DNA of 64,000 nt from Burkholderia pyrrocinia (GTDB lineage Bacteria; Pseudomonadota; Gammaproteobacteria; Burkholderiales; Burkholderiaceae): NCBI RefSeq assembly GCF_001028665.1, contig NZ_CP011504.1:2852001-2916000 (forward strand), given 5' to 3'. Below, one piece after another: positions 45,133 through 54,105 of this stretch. The notes below the pieces were generated by a model. The model was not told the DNA's origin and made no database searches. It saw only the letters and a list, made by a program, of their open reading frames with translations. Each line of letters starts with the position of its first letter. The first letter of the stretch is position 1. The position numbers and the translations under genes were made by a program.

Positions 45133-45415
45133 AAGCAGAACGTTCTGAGCCCGCGGACGTCCCAATGGCAGTAAAGCAACATGGAGGTGCCTCGCGCACG
45201 GCGACAGCCGAACGTCCGTTATGACCGACGACGCAACGCACGTCGTTAACGGTCGCACGGCGGTTCACAGGGGCGGAGCGGTCGCACGAATACCCATGCG
45301 GCGGCCTAGATGAATGGCGCTTCATGGCCGAACCCGGCCGGTAGCGGCCCTCGCCCCCACTCAAGCCAAGCTGACCCGATTCGTCCACATGCCCCCGCCT
45401 GTGGCGACCACCGCC
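45133..45415. other. Gene-free stretch beside the carbonic anhydrase relic
   Basis: About 280 bases with several short GC-rich symmetric patches (AACGTCCG, GGCCG/CGGCC, around 45205-45350) but no gene. It looks like a degraded intergenic repeat, not assigned to a family. Confidence 0.3.
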
Positions 45416-46369
45416 CTAGCCCCGGTCATCCGTACGCGCATCGCGCCGCATCGCCTGCGGCGGCACGCCGAACCCGCGCACGAACGCCTCGCGCATGTGC
45501 CGGCGGTCGCGAAAACCGTTCTCCTTCGCGATCACGTCGAGCGGATGCCTGCTCTGTTCGATCATCAACCGCGCGGACTCGAGCCGCAGCCGCTCGATCG
45601 CCTTCGCCGGCGACTGCCCCGTTTCGAGCGTAAACACGCGGCTGAACTGCCGCGGGCTCAGGTGGACCGCATCGGCCAGCTCCTCGACGGTCAGCGCGCG
45701 GCCGAGGTTCTGCCGCGCGTAGTTCAGCGCGTTCTGGATCCGGTCGGATTTCGGCGCGAGTTCCAGCATTTCCGAATGCTGCGACTGGCCGCCGGCCCGG
45801 CGCTGGTGCATCACCAGCTTGTGCGCGACCGACCGCGCGGCATCGGCGCCGAGATCCTTTTCGACCATCGCGAGCGCAAGGTCGAGGCCGGCCGTCATCC
45901 CGGCCGACGTCCAGACCGGCCCGTCGACGATGTAGATCCGGTCCTCCTCGACGCGAGTCTCCGGGTAGTGCCGCTGCATGTCGCGGCCGAACGCCCAGTG
46001 CGTCGTCGCGCGGCGCTGCGCCAGCAGCCCGGCCTCGGCCAGCACGAATGCGCCCGTGCAGATGCCTGCGATCCGCCGCGCACGCGCGTTCGCGCGGCGC
46101 AGGAACGCAACCACGCCGGCCGGCGCCGGCGAAGCGAGCGGATCGTTGACGCCCGCGACGATCCACGTATCGACGTCGATCCGCCCGCGCAGCGCGCGCG
46201 TCGCGACCGACAGACCGAGCGACGAGCGCACGTCGCCGCCGTCGACCGAATAGTTGTCCATCACGTAGAACGCCTCGCCCGCGCCCATGTTCGCGTATTC
46301 GAACACCGACTGCGCGGCGAGCGCCATGATCTGGAAACCGTCGCTGATCAGAAAGCCGATTCGGTGCAT
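45416..46369 (-). CDS. GlxA-family regulator (DJ-1/PfpI domain plus AraC DNA-binding domain)
   Basis: The product has 317 residues. The N-terminal DJ-1/PfpI domain carries the nucleophile-elbow pattern GICTGAFVLAEAGLL (about residues 102-116). The C-terminal AraC domain is LTVEELADAVHLSPRQFSRVFTLETGQSPAKAIERLRLESAR, ending HMREAFVRGFGVPPQAMR. GlxA-type regulators often control amino acid or quaternary amine use. It diverges from an SDR gene with 136 bases between starts, which is its probable target. Confidence 0.93.
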   Translation of the reverse strand: MHRIGFLISDGFQIMALAAQSVFEYANMGAGEAFYVMDNYSVDGGDVRSSLGLSVATRALRGRIDVDTWIVAGVNDPLASPAPAGVVAFLRRANARARRIAGICTGAFVLAEAGLLAQRRATTHWAFGRDMQRHYPETRVEEDRIYIVDGPVWTSAGMTAGLDLALAMVEKDLGADAARSVAHKLVMHQRRAGGQSQHSEMLELAPKSDRIQNALNYARQNLGRALTVEELADAVHLSPRQFSRVFTLETGQSPAKAIERLRLESARLMIEQSRHPLDVIAKENGFRDRRHMREAFVRGFGVPPQAMRRDARTDDRG

Positions 46370-46505
46370 GCGCGTTCTCCGGTTCCGGGCGTATCTGTGG
46401 CCCGATGTCCTGAATCATACCCATCTACGTCATTTGTGTCGCAGCGATTCGAAGCCAGAATGCATTCACGCCATTCGGCCAACTTCATCGACACGGAGCA
46501 ACATC

Positions 46506-47306
46506 ATGACTCAAGCACATCGCGGTACCGCCCTCATTACCGGCGCCTCGTCGGGCATCGGCGCCATCTACGCCGACCGGCTCGCGCGCCGCGGCTACGA
46601 CCTGATCCTGGTCGCGCGCAGCCGCGACCGGCTGGCCGCCCTCGCCGAACGCATCACGAACGACACGCAGCGCAGCGTCGAGATCGTCGACGCCGACCTC
46701 AACGACCGCGCGGCGCTCGCCGCCGTCGAAACGAAGCTGAAGCAGGACGCGAGCATCACGCTGCTCGTGAACAACGCGGGGGTCGGCACGCACACGCCGC
46801 TGCTCGACAGCGACGTCGACGCGATGACGCGGATGATCGACCTGAACGTGACCGCGCTCACGCGCCTCACCTACGCGGCCGTGCCCGGCTTCGTCGCCCG
46901 CGGTCGCGGTGCGGTGATCAACATCGCGTCGATCGTCGCGATCTCGCCGGAGACGCTGAACGGCGTGTACGGCGGCAGCAAGGCGTTCGTCCTCGCATTC
47001 AGCCAGTCGCTGCACCACGAGCTCGCCGACAAGGGCGTGCAGGTACAGGCGGTGCTGCCCGGCGCGACGGCCACCGATTTCTGGCAGACGGCCGGCCTGC
47101 CGCTCGAGCACCTGCCGAAGGAAATCGTGATGCCGGCGGCGGACATGGTCGACGCGGCGCTGGTCGGCTTCGATCGTGACGAACTCGTGACGATTCCGTC
47201 GCTGCACGCGGCCGACGAATGGGATGCGTACGAGGCCGCGCGCCGCACGATGGCGCCGCACCTGTCGACCGATACGCCGGCGCCGCGCTACGCACCGGCG
47301 CACTGA
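46506..47306 (+). CDS. SDR-family NAD(P)-dependent oxidoreductase
   Basis: The product has 266 residues: TGASSGIG cofactor motif, NNAG, serine in INIASI and YGGSK as the catalytic pair (the more common form is YxxSK). The end is longer than usual and Pro-rich. The ATG at 46506 follows CGGAGCAACATC. It diverges from the GlxA-type regulator and is followed by a relic of an NTF2-like gene. Confidence 0.92.
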   Translation: MTQAHRGTALITGASSGIGAIYADRLARRGYDLILVARSRDRLAALAERITNDTQRSVEIVDADLNDRAALAAVETKLKQDASITLLVNNAGVGTHTPLLDSDVDAMTRMIDLNVTALTRLTYAAVPGFVARGRGAVINIASIVAISPETLNGVYGGSKAFVLAFSQSLHHELADKGVQVQAVLPGATATDFWQTAGLPLEHLPKEIVMPAADMVDAALVGFDRDELVTIPSLHAADEWDAYEAARRTMAPHLSTDTPAPRYAPAH

Positions 47307-47428
47307 TCGCACAGGACATCCTGCGGATCGAAGGCGGCAAGCCCGCCGAACACCGGGACGTGCTGCGGGACAAGGTGACGCGCGGCGAATCGGCCGGCGG
47401 TCATCCGGTGTTCGGCGGTACGTTTCCG
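47297..47428 (+). pseudogene. NTF2/SnoaL-like C-terminal relic
   Basis: Right after the SDR gene and in another frame, the sequence reads LIAQDILRIEGGKPAEHRDV, then LRDKVTRGESAGGHPVFGG. This matches the usual end of SnoaL-like proteins (pattern ADIFRLENGKIVEHWDVLQ). No N-terminal half or start is visible, and the frame turns into Arg-rich nonsense afterwards. It is the broken partner of the SDR, parallel to the intact NTF2/SDR pairs nearby. Confidence 0.5.
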
Positions 47429-47681
47429 GACGCGCGCCGGTCGCTTCATTCGTCTGCGGGAAGGCGCCGGCGACGCACGGCGTTCGTGCCCCCCGCGTGC
47501 CGGGAAAACGCCCCCAATTCTTTCCCGGCAAGCGTAAATGGATCGTACTGAAATCCGATTCCAACCCGCTTGCCACGCAATTTGCGCAACAGTAAGCTCT
47601 ACGATTGCAGTTTCCCGAGCAATATCATCCGGTCGGCATTCGTCCGATCACGAGTGCAATCGTCCGTTGCGGAATTCGACC
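47429..47681. other. Intergenic region upstream of the diguanylate cyclase
   Basis: About 250 bases without a gene. The part from 47560 is less GC-rich and may hold the promoter of the cyclase gene; no clear -35/-10 pair was identified. Confidence 0.35.
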
Positions 47682-49490
47682 ATGCGGTTCCGTATGTTCA
47701 TCACCGAGGCCGGCGACGCACCGGCCACCGCGCGCGGTTCGGCCAACCGTCAGCCGGCGCTTGCGCCGCCGCCCGAACTGGAAATCGTCTGCCGCGTCGC
47801 GCGTGCGCATTTCGGCACGGCCGGCGCCTTCGTTGCTCACGCCGAAGCCGGCACGCAACGCGTGCTTGCGGCCGACGGAGCGCTGCCCGACCGGCCTCCC
47901 GCCGATTTCTTCCCGCCACACGTCGAACGAGATCCGTCTGCCGACAGGCGATTCGTCCTGCCCGGCGCGAACGGCAGCCTGCAGTCCGACAACACCACGC
48001 CTCACGCTCCGCAAGTCGTCGCCGCCTGCGAACTGGTCGCGCCCGACGGCGCCGCGCTCGGCACGCTGTGCATCGTCAACGCTGTTGCCCTGACGCTCGA
48101 CGCCACGCAATGCGCGCTGCTGCGCGACTTCGCCGCGCTGGCCGAACGCGCACTCACCCGCGCGATTGCGGAAGCCGCGTTGCGCGAACGGCTCGGCATC
48201 GTCGAGGAGCACAGCACGCTGACGACGCTCGCGCTGACCGAAAGCGGCACCGGCGTGTGGGACCGCAACGTGGAAACCGGCGAGATCCATTACTCGCCGG
48301 CCTGGAAGGCAATGCTCGGGTACGCGCCGCACGAACTGAGCAGCCGGATCGAGGATGCCTACCAACGGCTGCACCCGGACGATGTCGACGACGTGAAGGC
48401 CACGATGCTCGCGCACTTCGAGCGACGGACCGACAACTACGAGGTCGAGCACCGCATCCGCTGCAAGGACGGCACGTACAAGTGGATCCGCAGCCGCGGC
48501 AAGGTAATCAGCCGCGACGGTATCGGCCGTGCGCTGCGCATGGTCGGCACGACCACCGACATCACGGCGCTGCGCGAACTCGCCACGCGGCTGCGCGACT
48601 CGGCCGCGCTCGTCACGGACCTCACCGACCAGGTTCCCGGGCTCGTGTTCCAGCTGCGGCAGGCAGCCGACGGGCGCCGCACCTTTACCTATGCGAGTGC
48701 GGGTGTCAGCGACATCTACGAACTGACGCCCGAGCAGATCGCCCGCAGCGCGGAGGCGGTCGAGACGCGGATCCATCCGGCCGACCTGATCGCGTATCGG
48801 CAGTCGCTGCATGAGTCGTCCATGCGACTGACGCCGTGGCGCCTCGAATATCGCGTGCTGCTGCCCGGCCAGGGCCTGCGATGGCGCGAAGGCGATGCGC
48901 GCCCGCAACGCATGGCCGACGGCGGCACCGTGTGGCACGGCTTCATCACCGACGCGACCGACCGCAAGCGCATCGAGGCCGAACTGCACCGGATGGCGAC
49001 GACCGACCACCTGACGCAACTGTCGAACCGCCACGCGTTCATGCGGCAGAGCGAAGCCGCGCTGCGCTGCGTGCGCGCGACCGGCCGGGCCGCCGCGGTG
49101 CTGATGCTCGACCTCGATCACTTCAAGGCGCTGAACGACCGCTGGGGCCATCCGCTCGGCGATCGCGCGCTCCGGCATTTCGCGCGACTGCTGCTCGCGG
49201 AAACCGGGCCGGACAGCATCGTCGGCCGGGTCGGCGGCGAGGAATTCGCGATCGTGCTGCCGGGATCGGACCTCGACACGGCGATTGCGTTTGCACGGCG
49301 CCTGCAGCAGCGCGCGATGCAGGCACGGCTCATTCACGAGGATCAGCCGGTCGAGCTGACCGTCAGCATCGGCATCGACGCGATGCGGGAGTCGGATTTC
49401 GGCGCATACCAGTCGCTGTCGCGCGCCGACAAGGCGCTCTATCTCGCGAAGGATCGCGGCCGCAACCGGATCGAGGTTTATCGGGCGTAG
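47682..49490 (+). CDS. Diguanylate cyclase with GAF-like and PAS sensor domains
   Basis: The product has 602 residues. A GAF-like region (about 20-165) is followed by two PAS/PAC modules (about 185-310, with VWDRNVETGEIHYSPAWKAMLGYAPHEL, and about 320-430). The GGDEF domain is about 435-600: MLDLDHFKALNDRWGHPLGD and the active-site loop RVGGEEFAIVL. The product is expected to make cyclic di-GMP. The inhibitory RxxD site, normally five residues ahead of the loop, is TGPD here, so feedback inhibition through that site is probably lost. There are no membrane segments; sensing is cytoplasmic. Confidence 0.93.
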   Translation: MRFRMFITEAGDAPATARGSANRQPALAPPPELEIVCRVARAHFGTAGAFVAHAEAGTQRVLAADGALPDRPPADFFPPHVERDPSADRRFVLPGANGSLQSDNTTPHAPQVVAACELVAPDGAALGTLCIVNAVALTLDATQCALLRDFAALAERALTRAIAEAALRERLGIVEEHSTLTTLALTESGTGVWDRNVETGEIHYSPAWKAMLGYAPHELSSRIEDAYQRLHPDDVDDVKATMLAHFERRTDNYEVEHRIRCKDGTYKWIRSRGKVISRDGIGRALRMVGTTTDITALRELATRLRDSAALVTDLTDQVPGLVFQLRQAADGRRTFTYASAGVSDIYELTPEQIARSAEAVETRIHPADLIAYRQSLHESSMRLTPWRLEYRVLLPGQGLRWREGDARPQRMADGGTVWHGFITDATDRKRIEAELHRMATTDHLTQLSNRHAFMRQSEAALRCVRATGRAAAVLMLDLDHFKALNDRWGHPLGDRALRHFARLLLAETGPDSIVGRVGGEEFAIVLPGSDLDTAIAFARRLQQRAMQARLIHEDQPVELTVSIGIDAMRESDFGAYQSLSRADKALYLAKDRGRNRIEVYRA

Positions 49491-49564
49491 CCGTCGCGTG
49501 CGCTTCCGGCCGGAACGGGACAACGGCAACGCGCCGCTACCCGCGGGCAGCGGCCGGCCGTCGT

Positions 49565-50917
49565 TCAGTCGCGCTGCGCGGCTTCACCCTTCACGCCGAG
49601 CATCAGCGCGACGCCGCTGGCAACCAGCAGCGCGGCCAGCAGGTACACGGCGAGATCCATGCTGCCCGTGCGCGTGCGAATGATCCCGATCACCCACGGG
49701 CTGACGATGCCGCTCGTGATCCCGATGCTGCTGATCAGCGCGATCCCGGCCGCGGCCGCGTTGCCCGACAGGTAGCGGGTCGGCACGGCCCAGAAGATCG
49801 GCAGCGCGGCAAAGATCAGCGTCGCCGCGATCGACAGGCACGCGAGCATCGCCGCGAAGCTGTGCAGGTGCAGCGTCAGCGCCGCGAGCGCGAGACCGCC
49901 GCCGATCGTGCAGCACGCGAAGTGCTTGCGGCGTTCGCCGGTGCGGTCCGAGCGACGCGCGATCAGGATCAGCCCCACCGCGCCGACCGCATTCGGCACG
50001 ACCGTGTAGAGGCTCACGGCGACGACGTCGGTCACGCCGAAGTCGCGGATCATCAGCGGCATCCAGAAGTTGAGCGTCAGCGATGCGCAGGTCAGCGAGA
50101 AATAGATGAACGCGAACAGGTACACGCGCGGGTTCGCGAGCGCGGCCGCGAGGCTGCGCCCGTCGTGCGCGCTGCCGTGCCCGCGGCCGTCCGCACACAG
50201 CGCGGCGACGCGCGCCTTGTCATCGGCCGTGAGCCACGCGGCATCCTGCGGCCGGTCGACGAGGAACGTGAACGCGGCGAACGCGAGCAGGATCGCCGGC
50301 GCGCCTTCGATCGCGAACATCCATTGCCAGCCGTGCAGCCCGAGCACGCCGCTCATGTCGCGCATGATCCAGCCCGACATCAGGCCGCCGAGCACGCCGG
50401 CCACCGCGACGCCCGCGAAGAACACCGAGATCGCCGCCGCGCGCCGGTTCGCGGGGAACCACCAGGTCAGGTACAGCACGATGCCGGGAAAAAAGCCGGC
50501 TTCGAACACGCCGAGCAGGAAGCGCAGCACGTAGAAATGCGACGGCTGCGACACGAACATCATCCCCGTCGACGCGATGCCCCACAGCAGCATGATCCGC
50601 GTGAACGTGCGCCTCGCGCCGAACCGCGCGAGCAGCAGGTTGCTCGGCACTTCGCAGAACACGTAGCCGACGTAGAACACCGCGGCGCCGAGGCCGTACA
50701 TCGCATCGCTGAAGCCGAGATCGTGCTTCATCTGCAACTGCGCGAAGCCGATGTTGATGCGGTCGAGGAACGACACGACGTAGCAGAGGAACAGGAACGG
50801 GACGATCCGCCACGCGATCTTGCGGAACAGCAGCGCGTCGCCGGATTCGGACGTCAATGAGGATACCGAAGCACTCGTGTGCACGAGCGTCGCTTCGGCG
50901 GGAAGCGATTGGGGCAT
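49565..50917 (-). CDS. MFS transporter, ACS family (aromatic/organic acid type)
   Basis: The 450-residue protein has about twelve membrane segments. RIVPFLFLCYVVSFLDRINIGFAQLQMKHDLGFSDAMYGLGAAVFYVGYVFCEVPSNLLL in outline is the standard ACS opening, as in phthalate and 4-hydroxyphenylacetate carriers. ATG 50917 is chosen for the upstream GGAGAG. It follows the MBL-fold enzyme gene on the same strand, so the pair probably imports and processes one compound under the divergent double-IclR protein. Confidence 0.9.
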   Translation of the reverse strand: MPQSLPAEATLVHTSASVSSLTSESGDALLFRKIAWRIVPFLFLCYVVSFLDRINIGFAQLQMKHDLGFSDAMYGLGAAVFYVGYVFCEVPSNLLLARFGARRTFTRIMLLWGIASTGMMFVSQPSHFYVLRFLLGVFEAGFFPGIVLYLTWWFPANRRAAAISVFFAGVAVAGVLGGLMSGWIMRDMSGVLGLHGWQWMFAIEGAPAILLAFAAFTFLVDRPQDAAWLTADDKARVAALCADGRGHGSAHDGRSLAAALANPRVYLFAFIYFSLTCASLTLNFWMPLMIRDFGVTDVVAVSLYTVVPNAVGAVGLILIARRSDRTGERRKHFACCTIGGGLALAALTLHLHSFAAMLACLSIAATLIFAALPIFWAVPTRYLSGNAAAAGIALISSIGITSGIVSPWVIGIIRTRTGSMDLAVYLLAALLVASGVALMLGVKGEAAQRD

Positions 50918-51074
50918 GTCTCTCTCCAAACGGGCCGCGCGGATCGACCGCGCAGCAGTCTCCGAGGGCGTGCATGCGCCCTGCTTTCTTGTGAGACCGG
51001 ATACGGCGGCGGAAACCGCCGCCCTCAGTGAAACGGCGACGCGTTCATGCGAACGCCCCGCCGCCGTGTGCCGC

Positions 51075-52034
51075 TCAGTCCTGCAGCGCGGCCCACATGT
51101 CCTTGTCGCGCTGCGCCGTCCAGATGCGCGGATGCGCGATGCCGCTCGCCTCGTCGAACGCGCGCGACACGTCGAACGGCAGGCAGTGCTCGTAGATGAA
51201 CACGTGGCCGAACTTCGGATCCATCGCTTCGCGCGTGAGCGCCATCGACGCCTTCAGGTCGAGATTGCGTTCGACGGCCTTGCGGCCCTGCGCGAGCAGC
51301 GTCGTGACGAAATCCTTCGTGTAGTCGAGGCCCTTGTTCACGTCGGCCGGATTCAGCAGCGCGGGGCCGCGGCCCGGCACGAGCTTCTCGGCGCCGAGCG
51401 CGCGCAGCGCCTCGAGCGTGGCAGGCCACTGTTCGAGCTGCGCGTCGCCGCAGTAGCACGCGGCGTCGTATTCGACGAGGTCGCCCGAGAACAGCACCTT
51501 CTGCGACGGCAGCCAGACGATCGTGTCGCCCTTCGTATGCCCCGAGCCGACATGCATGATCTTCACTTCGAGCTTGCCGAGGAACAGCGTGATCTCGCGC
51601 TCGAACACGAGCGTCGGCCAGGTCAGGCCGGGCACCGTCTCGACGCCGGCGAACAGGCGCGGGAAGCGCTCGATCTCCGACTTCATGTCGGCCTCGCCGC
51701 GCTCGACGATCATCTCGTACGTGCCGCGGCTCGCGATCACGTGCTGCGCGCCTTCGTCGAAATACGCGGATGCGCCGAGCACGCGCACCGCGTGGTAGTG
51801 CGACAGCACCACGTGCTTGATCGGCTTGTCGGTCACGCTGCGGATCTTCGCGATCAGGTCCTGCGCCATCGCGGGCGTCGCGGTCGTGTCGACGATCAGC
51901 ACGCTGTCGTCGCCGACGATCACGCCCGAGTTCGGGTCGCCTTCGGCGGTGTACGCGTACGCGTTCTCGGACAACTGCGTCCAGGTGACTTTCTTCTCTT
52001 CCAGATCGGCTTGGGAGGCGAATGCTTTGGCCAT
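51075..52034 (-). CDS. MBL-fold metallo-hydrolase with variant metal motif
   Basis: The product has 319 residues from ATG 52034. The metallo-beta-lactamase fold is clear: IVGDDSVLIVDTTATPAMAQDLI, then SHYHAVRVLGASAY, HVGSGHTKGDTIVWLPSQKVLFSGDLVEYD. The usual HxHxDH is H79-Y-H81-A-V83-R84, so the aspartate and third histidine are replaced. The later histidine (SGH) and bridging aspartate (SGD) remain. The enzyme may therefore bind one metal or a different set. It is the first gene of the operon with the MFS carrier. Confidence 0.88.
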   Translation of the reverse strand: MAKAFASQADLEEKKVTWTQLSENAYAYTAEGDPNSGVIVGDDSVLIVDTTATPAMAQDLIAKIRSVTDKPIKHVVLSHYHAVRVLGASAYFDEGAQHVIASRGTYEMIVERGEADMKSEIERFPRLFAGVETVPGLTWPTLVFEREITLFLGKLEVKIMHVGSGHTKGDTIVWLPSQKVLFSGDLVEYDAACYCGDAQLEQWPATLEALRALGAEKLVPGRGPALLNPADVNKGLDYTKDFVTTLLAQGRKAVERNLDLKASMALTREAMDPKFGHVFIYEHCLPFDVSRAFDEASGIAHPRIWTAQRDKDMWAALQD

Positions 52035-52100
52035 GTTGCGTTCCGTGGCTGCGAGCCATGTGTTGAGGGGTGTGAGCGGATCATCTTCCCGCACCGATTA

Positions 52101-52115
52101 TTTGTCAATGACAAA
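52101..52115. promoter_or_regulatory. Operator candidate TTTGTCA-A-TGACAAA
   Basis: A perfect inverted repeat with 7-bp arms and one central base lies between the MBL and double-IclR genes. Further GACAA/TTGTC half-sites follow to 52138. It may be the binding site of the double-IclR protein. Confidence 0.55.
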
Positions 52116-52211
52116 GTCACTTGCTATTGTCTAATACGGGTAAACCTGCGGGCTGGCGCGATAAATGGCGTCGGATACCATGCGGGGTTTCGTCAACGGA
52201 AGATTCATCGC

Positions 52212-53861
52212 GTGCAGAACCACGAAGTCAGCGCAGACGACGCGCCGCCCAAGGCGCAGCGCGGGATCCAGAGTGTCGAGGTCGGCGGCCGGCTGCTCGA
52301 CGCGCTCGCGCGCCGGCGCAAGCCGCTCGGCCTGTCGGAGCTGGCCGCGGCAGCCGACCTGTCGACCGCGCAGGCGCACACCTATCTCGTCAGCCTGACG
52401 CGGCTCGCGCTCGTGAAGCGCGACGCGATCACCGGCAACTACGAGCCGGGCCCGTTGTCGTTGCGGCTGGGGCTGATGTCGATCGAGCGCCAGCCGGCCT
52501 ACCGCGCGGCGCTGCCGCACGCGGTGCGGCTCGCGGAAACGGTGGGCTTGAGCGTCGCGCTGTCGGTGCCGGGCGCGCTCGGCCCGACGATCGTGCGCAT
52601 CGAGCACGGCGGCTATCCGCTGCACGTGAACCTGCACGTCGGCTCGGTGATGTCGCTCGACACGTCGGCGACGGGCCGTGTGTTCCGCGCATTCGGCGAT
52701 CCCGCGCAACTCGACGCGATGGCGGCCAGCCAGGCCGGCGCGGGCGATACGCTCGCGGGCGCCGAAGGCATGCAGCCCGCGCCGGACGCCGCAGCCAAAC
52801 TGGCCGAACTCGACGCGATCCGCGCGCGCGGCATCGAACGCAGCGTCGACCGGCCGAGCCCCGGCGTCAGCGCGATGTGCGTGCCGGTATTCGACGCGCA
52901 CGGGCGCCTGCAACTCGCATTGACGGTGATCGGATCGTCCGGGTCGATCGATGTCGGCTGGGACGGGCCGATCGCGACCGCCTTGCGCGATGCCGCGCGG
53001 CAGGCCACCGCATCGCTCGGCGCGGAACGTGCAGAACCGCCGCCCGCACCGGCGGCGAGCGCACCGCGCGTGCCGCCGGCGCTGGCCGACGACGCAAAAG
53101 CGCAACGCGGGATCAACGCGCTCGACAGCACCGGCGAGCTGCTGCTCGCGCTGGTATCCGCAGGCCGCGCGCTGCCGCTGCGCGATCTCGCGGCGGCGGC
53201 GGGCATGCCGGCGGCAAAGGCGTTTCCGCACCTCGTCAGCCTGCAGAAGATCGGCCTGCTGAGCCGCGACGACGCCGGCTGTTTCGACGGCGGCCCGCTC
53301 GGGCAGGCGCTCGGCCTGATCGCGATGCAGCGCGTGTCGCCGACGCGCGACGCGGAAGCCGAGATCGTCGCGCTGGCCGCCGCGACCGACATGAGCGTGG
53401 CCGCCGCGACGCTCGGGCCGCTCGGGCCGACCGTGATCCGCCTCGAGGAATCGGCGCGGCCGCAGCATGTGAGCCTGCAGGTCGGCACCGTGATGTCGCT
53501 CGTCAATACGGCGATCGGCCGGATCTTTGCGGCCGGCATGTCCGACGACGTGCTGGCCGACCTGCTCGCCAACGAGCCCGTGCGCCTCGCCGGCAGCGGC
53601 CCCGCGCAGGCCGACGAGGCATTCCGCGCGCGGCTCGCGGCGATCCGCGCGGACGCGCTCGATTTCGCGTTCGACGCGCCGGTGCCGGGCATCGGGACGA
53701 TCGCCGCGCCCGTGTTCGATCACACCGGCAGCATCCGGCTCGTGATCGCGATCATCGGCTCGTCGCGCAGCTTCCCGCGCGGGCCGGACAGCGACCTCGC
53801 GCAGACGCTGCTCGCCGCGACGCGACGGCTGTCGTGGCGGTTCGGGTGGATCGGCCGGTAA
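52212..53861 (+). CDS. Fused double IclR-type regulator
   Basis: The product has 549 residues from a GTG start behind GGAAGATT. Two complete IclR units lie in tandem. The first has a winged helix at about 18-80 (LGLSELAAAADLSTAQAHTYLVSL) and an effector domain to about 270. After a Pro/Ala linker (PPPAPAASAPRVPPA), a second winged helix at about 299-360 (LPLRDLAAAAGMPAAKAFPHLVSL) and a second effector domain follow. Both units share KAQRGI- at the start and GTVMSL/GSVMSL, which points to internal duplication. Single IclR proteins are about 260 residues and work as dimers or tetramers; this one would give a built-in dimer. It diverges from the MBL/MFS operon. Confidence 0.92.
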   Translation: MQNHEVSADDAPPKAQRGIQSVEVGGRLLDALARRRKPLGLSELAAAADLSTAQAHTYLVSLTRLALVKRDAITGNYEPGPLSLRLGLMSIERQPAYRAALPHAVRLAETVGLSVALSVPGALGPTIVRIEHGGYPLHVNLHVGSVMSLDTSATGRVFRAFGDPAQLDAMAASQAGAGDTLAGAEGMQPAPDAAAKLAELDAIRARGIERSVDRPSPGVSAMCVPVFDAHGRLQLALTVIGSSGSIDVGWDGPIATALRDAARQATASLGAERAEPPPAPAASAPRVPPALADDAKAQRGINALDSTGELLLALVSAGRALPLRDLAAAAGMPAAKAFPHLVSLQKIGLLSRDDAGCFDGGPLGQALGLIAMQRVSPTRDAEAEIVALAAATDMSVAAATLGPLGPTVIRLEESARPQHVSLQVGTVMSLVNTAIGRIFAAGMSDDVLADLLANEPVRLAGSGPAQADEAFRARLAAIRADALDFAFDAPVPGIGTIAAPVFDHTGSIRLVIAIIGSSRSFPRGPDSDLAQTLLAATRRLSWRFGWIGR

Positions 53862-54105
53862 TCGCCGCGTCGCCGCCGCCTTCCTCTCCGTCGCTCGATT
53901 CCCGCTCTCTTTCTCCTTGCAAGGCCGTGCTTGCCACGGCCTCGTCGCGCCTGTCCGCGACCTGGCGGACCGCACAAATTCATGTTGCGCAGCAGCAACA
54001 CAAATTGTCAGTAATTCTCATATAACGAAATCGCATTTCACAAGGCGGTGACGTTTCGCTATGATTAGGGTTATCCCTAACTCGCCACCTATATGGGGCT
54101 TCGTC
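53862..54105. promoter_or_regulatory. Upstream region of the 47-residue protein gene
   Basis: About 244 bases. The 54.0-54.08 kb part is less GC-rich and contains the inverted repeat TTAGGG-TTAT-CCCTAA (54065-54080), a candidate control element of the small gene. GTTATCCCTAAC from this element recurs at 63604-63615, ahead of the Crp-like gene. Confidence 0.4.

Noticed and set aside
45098..45388. 96-codon minus-strand frame beside the carbonic anhydrase relic
   Set aside because: Ser/Arg-rich, no ribosome site and no family pattern; it lies in degraded intergenic sequence.
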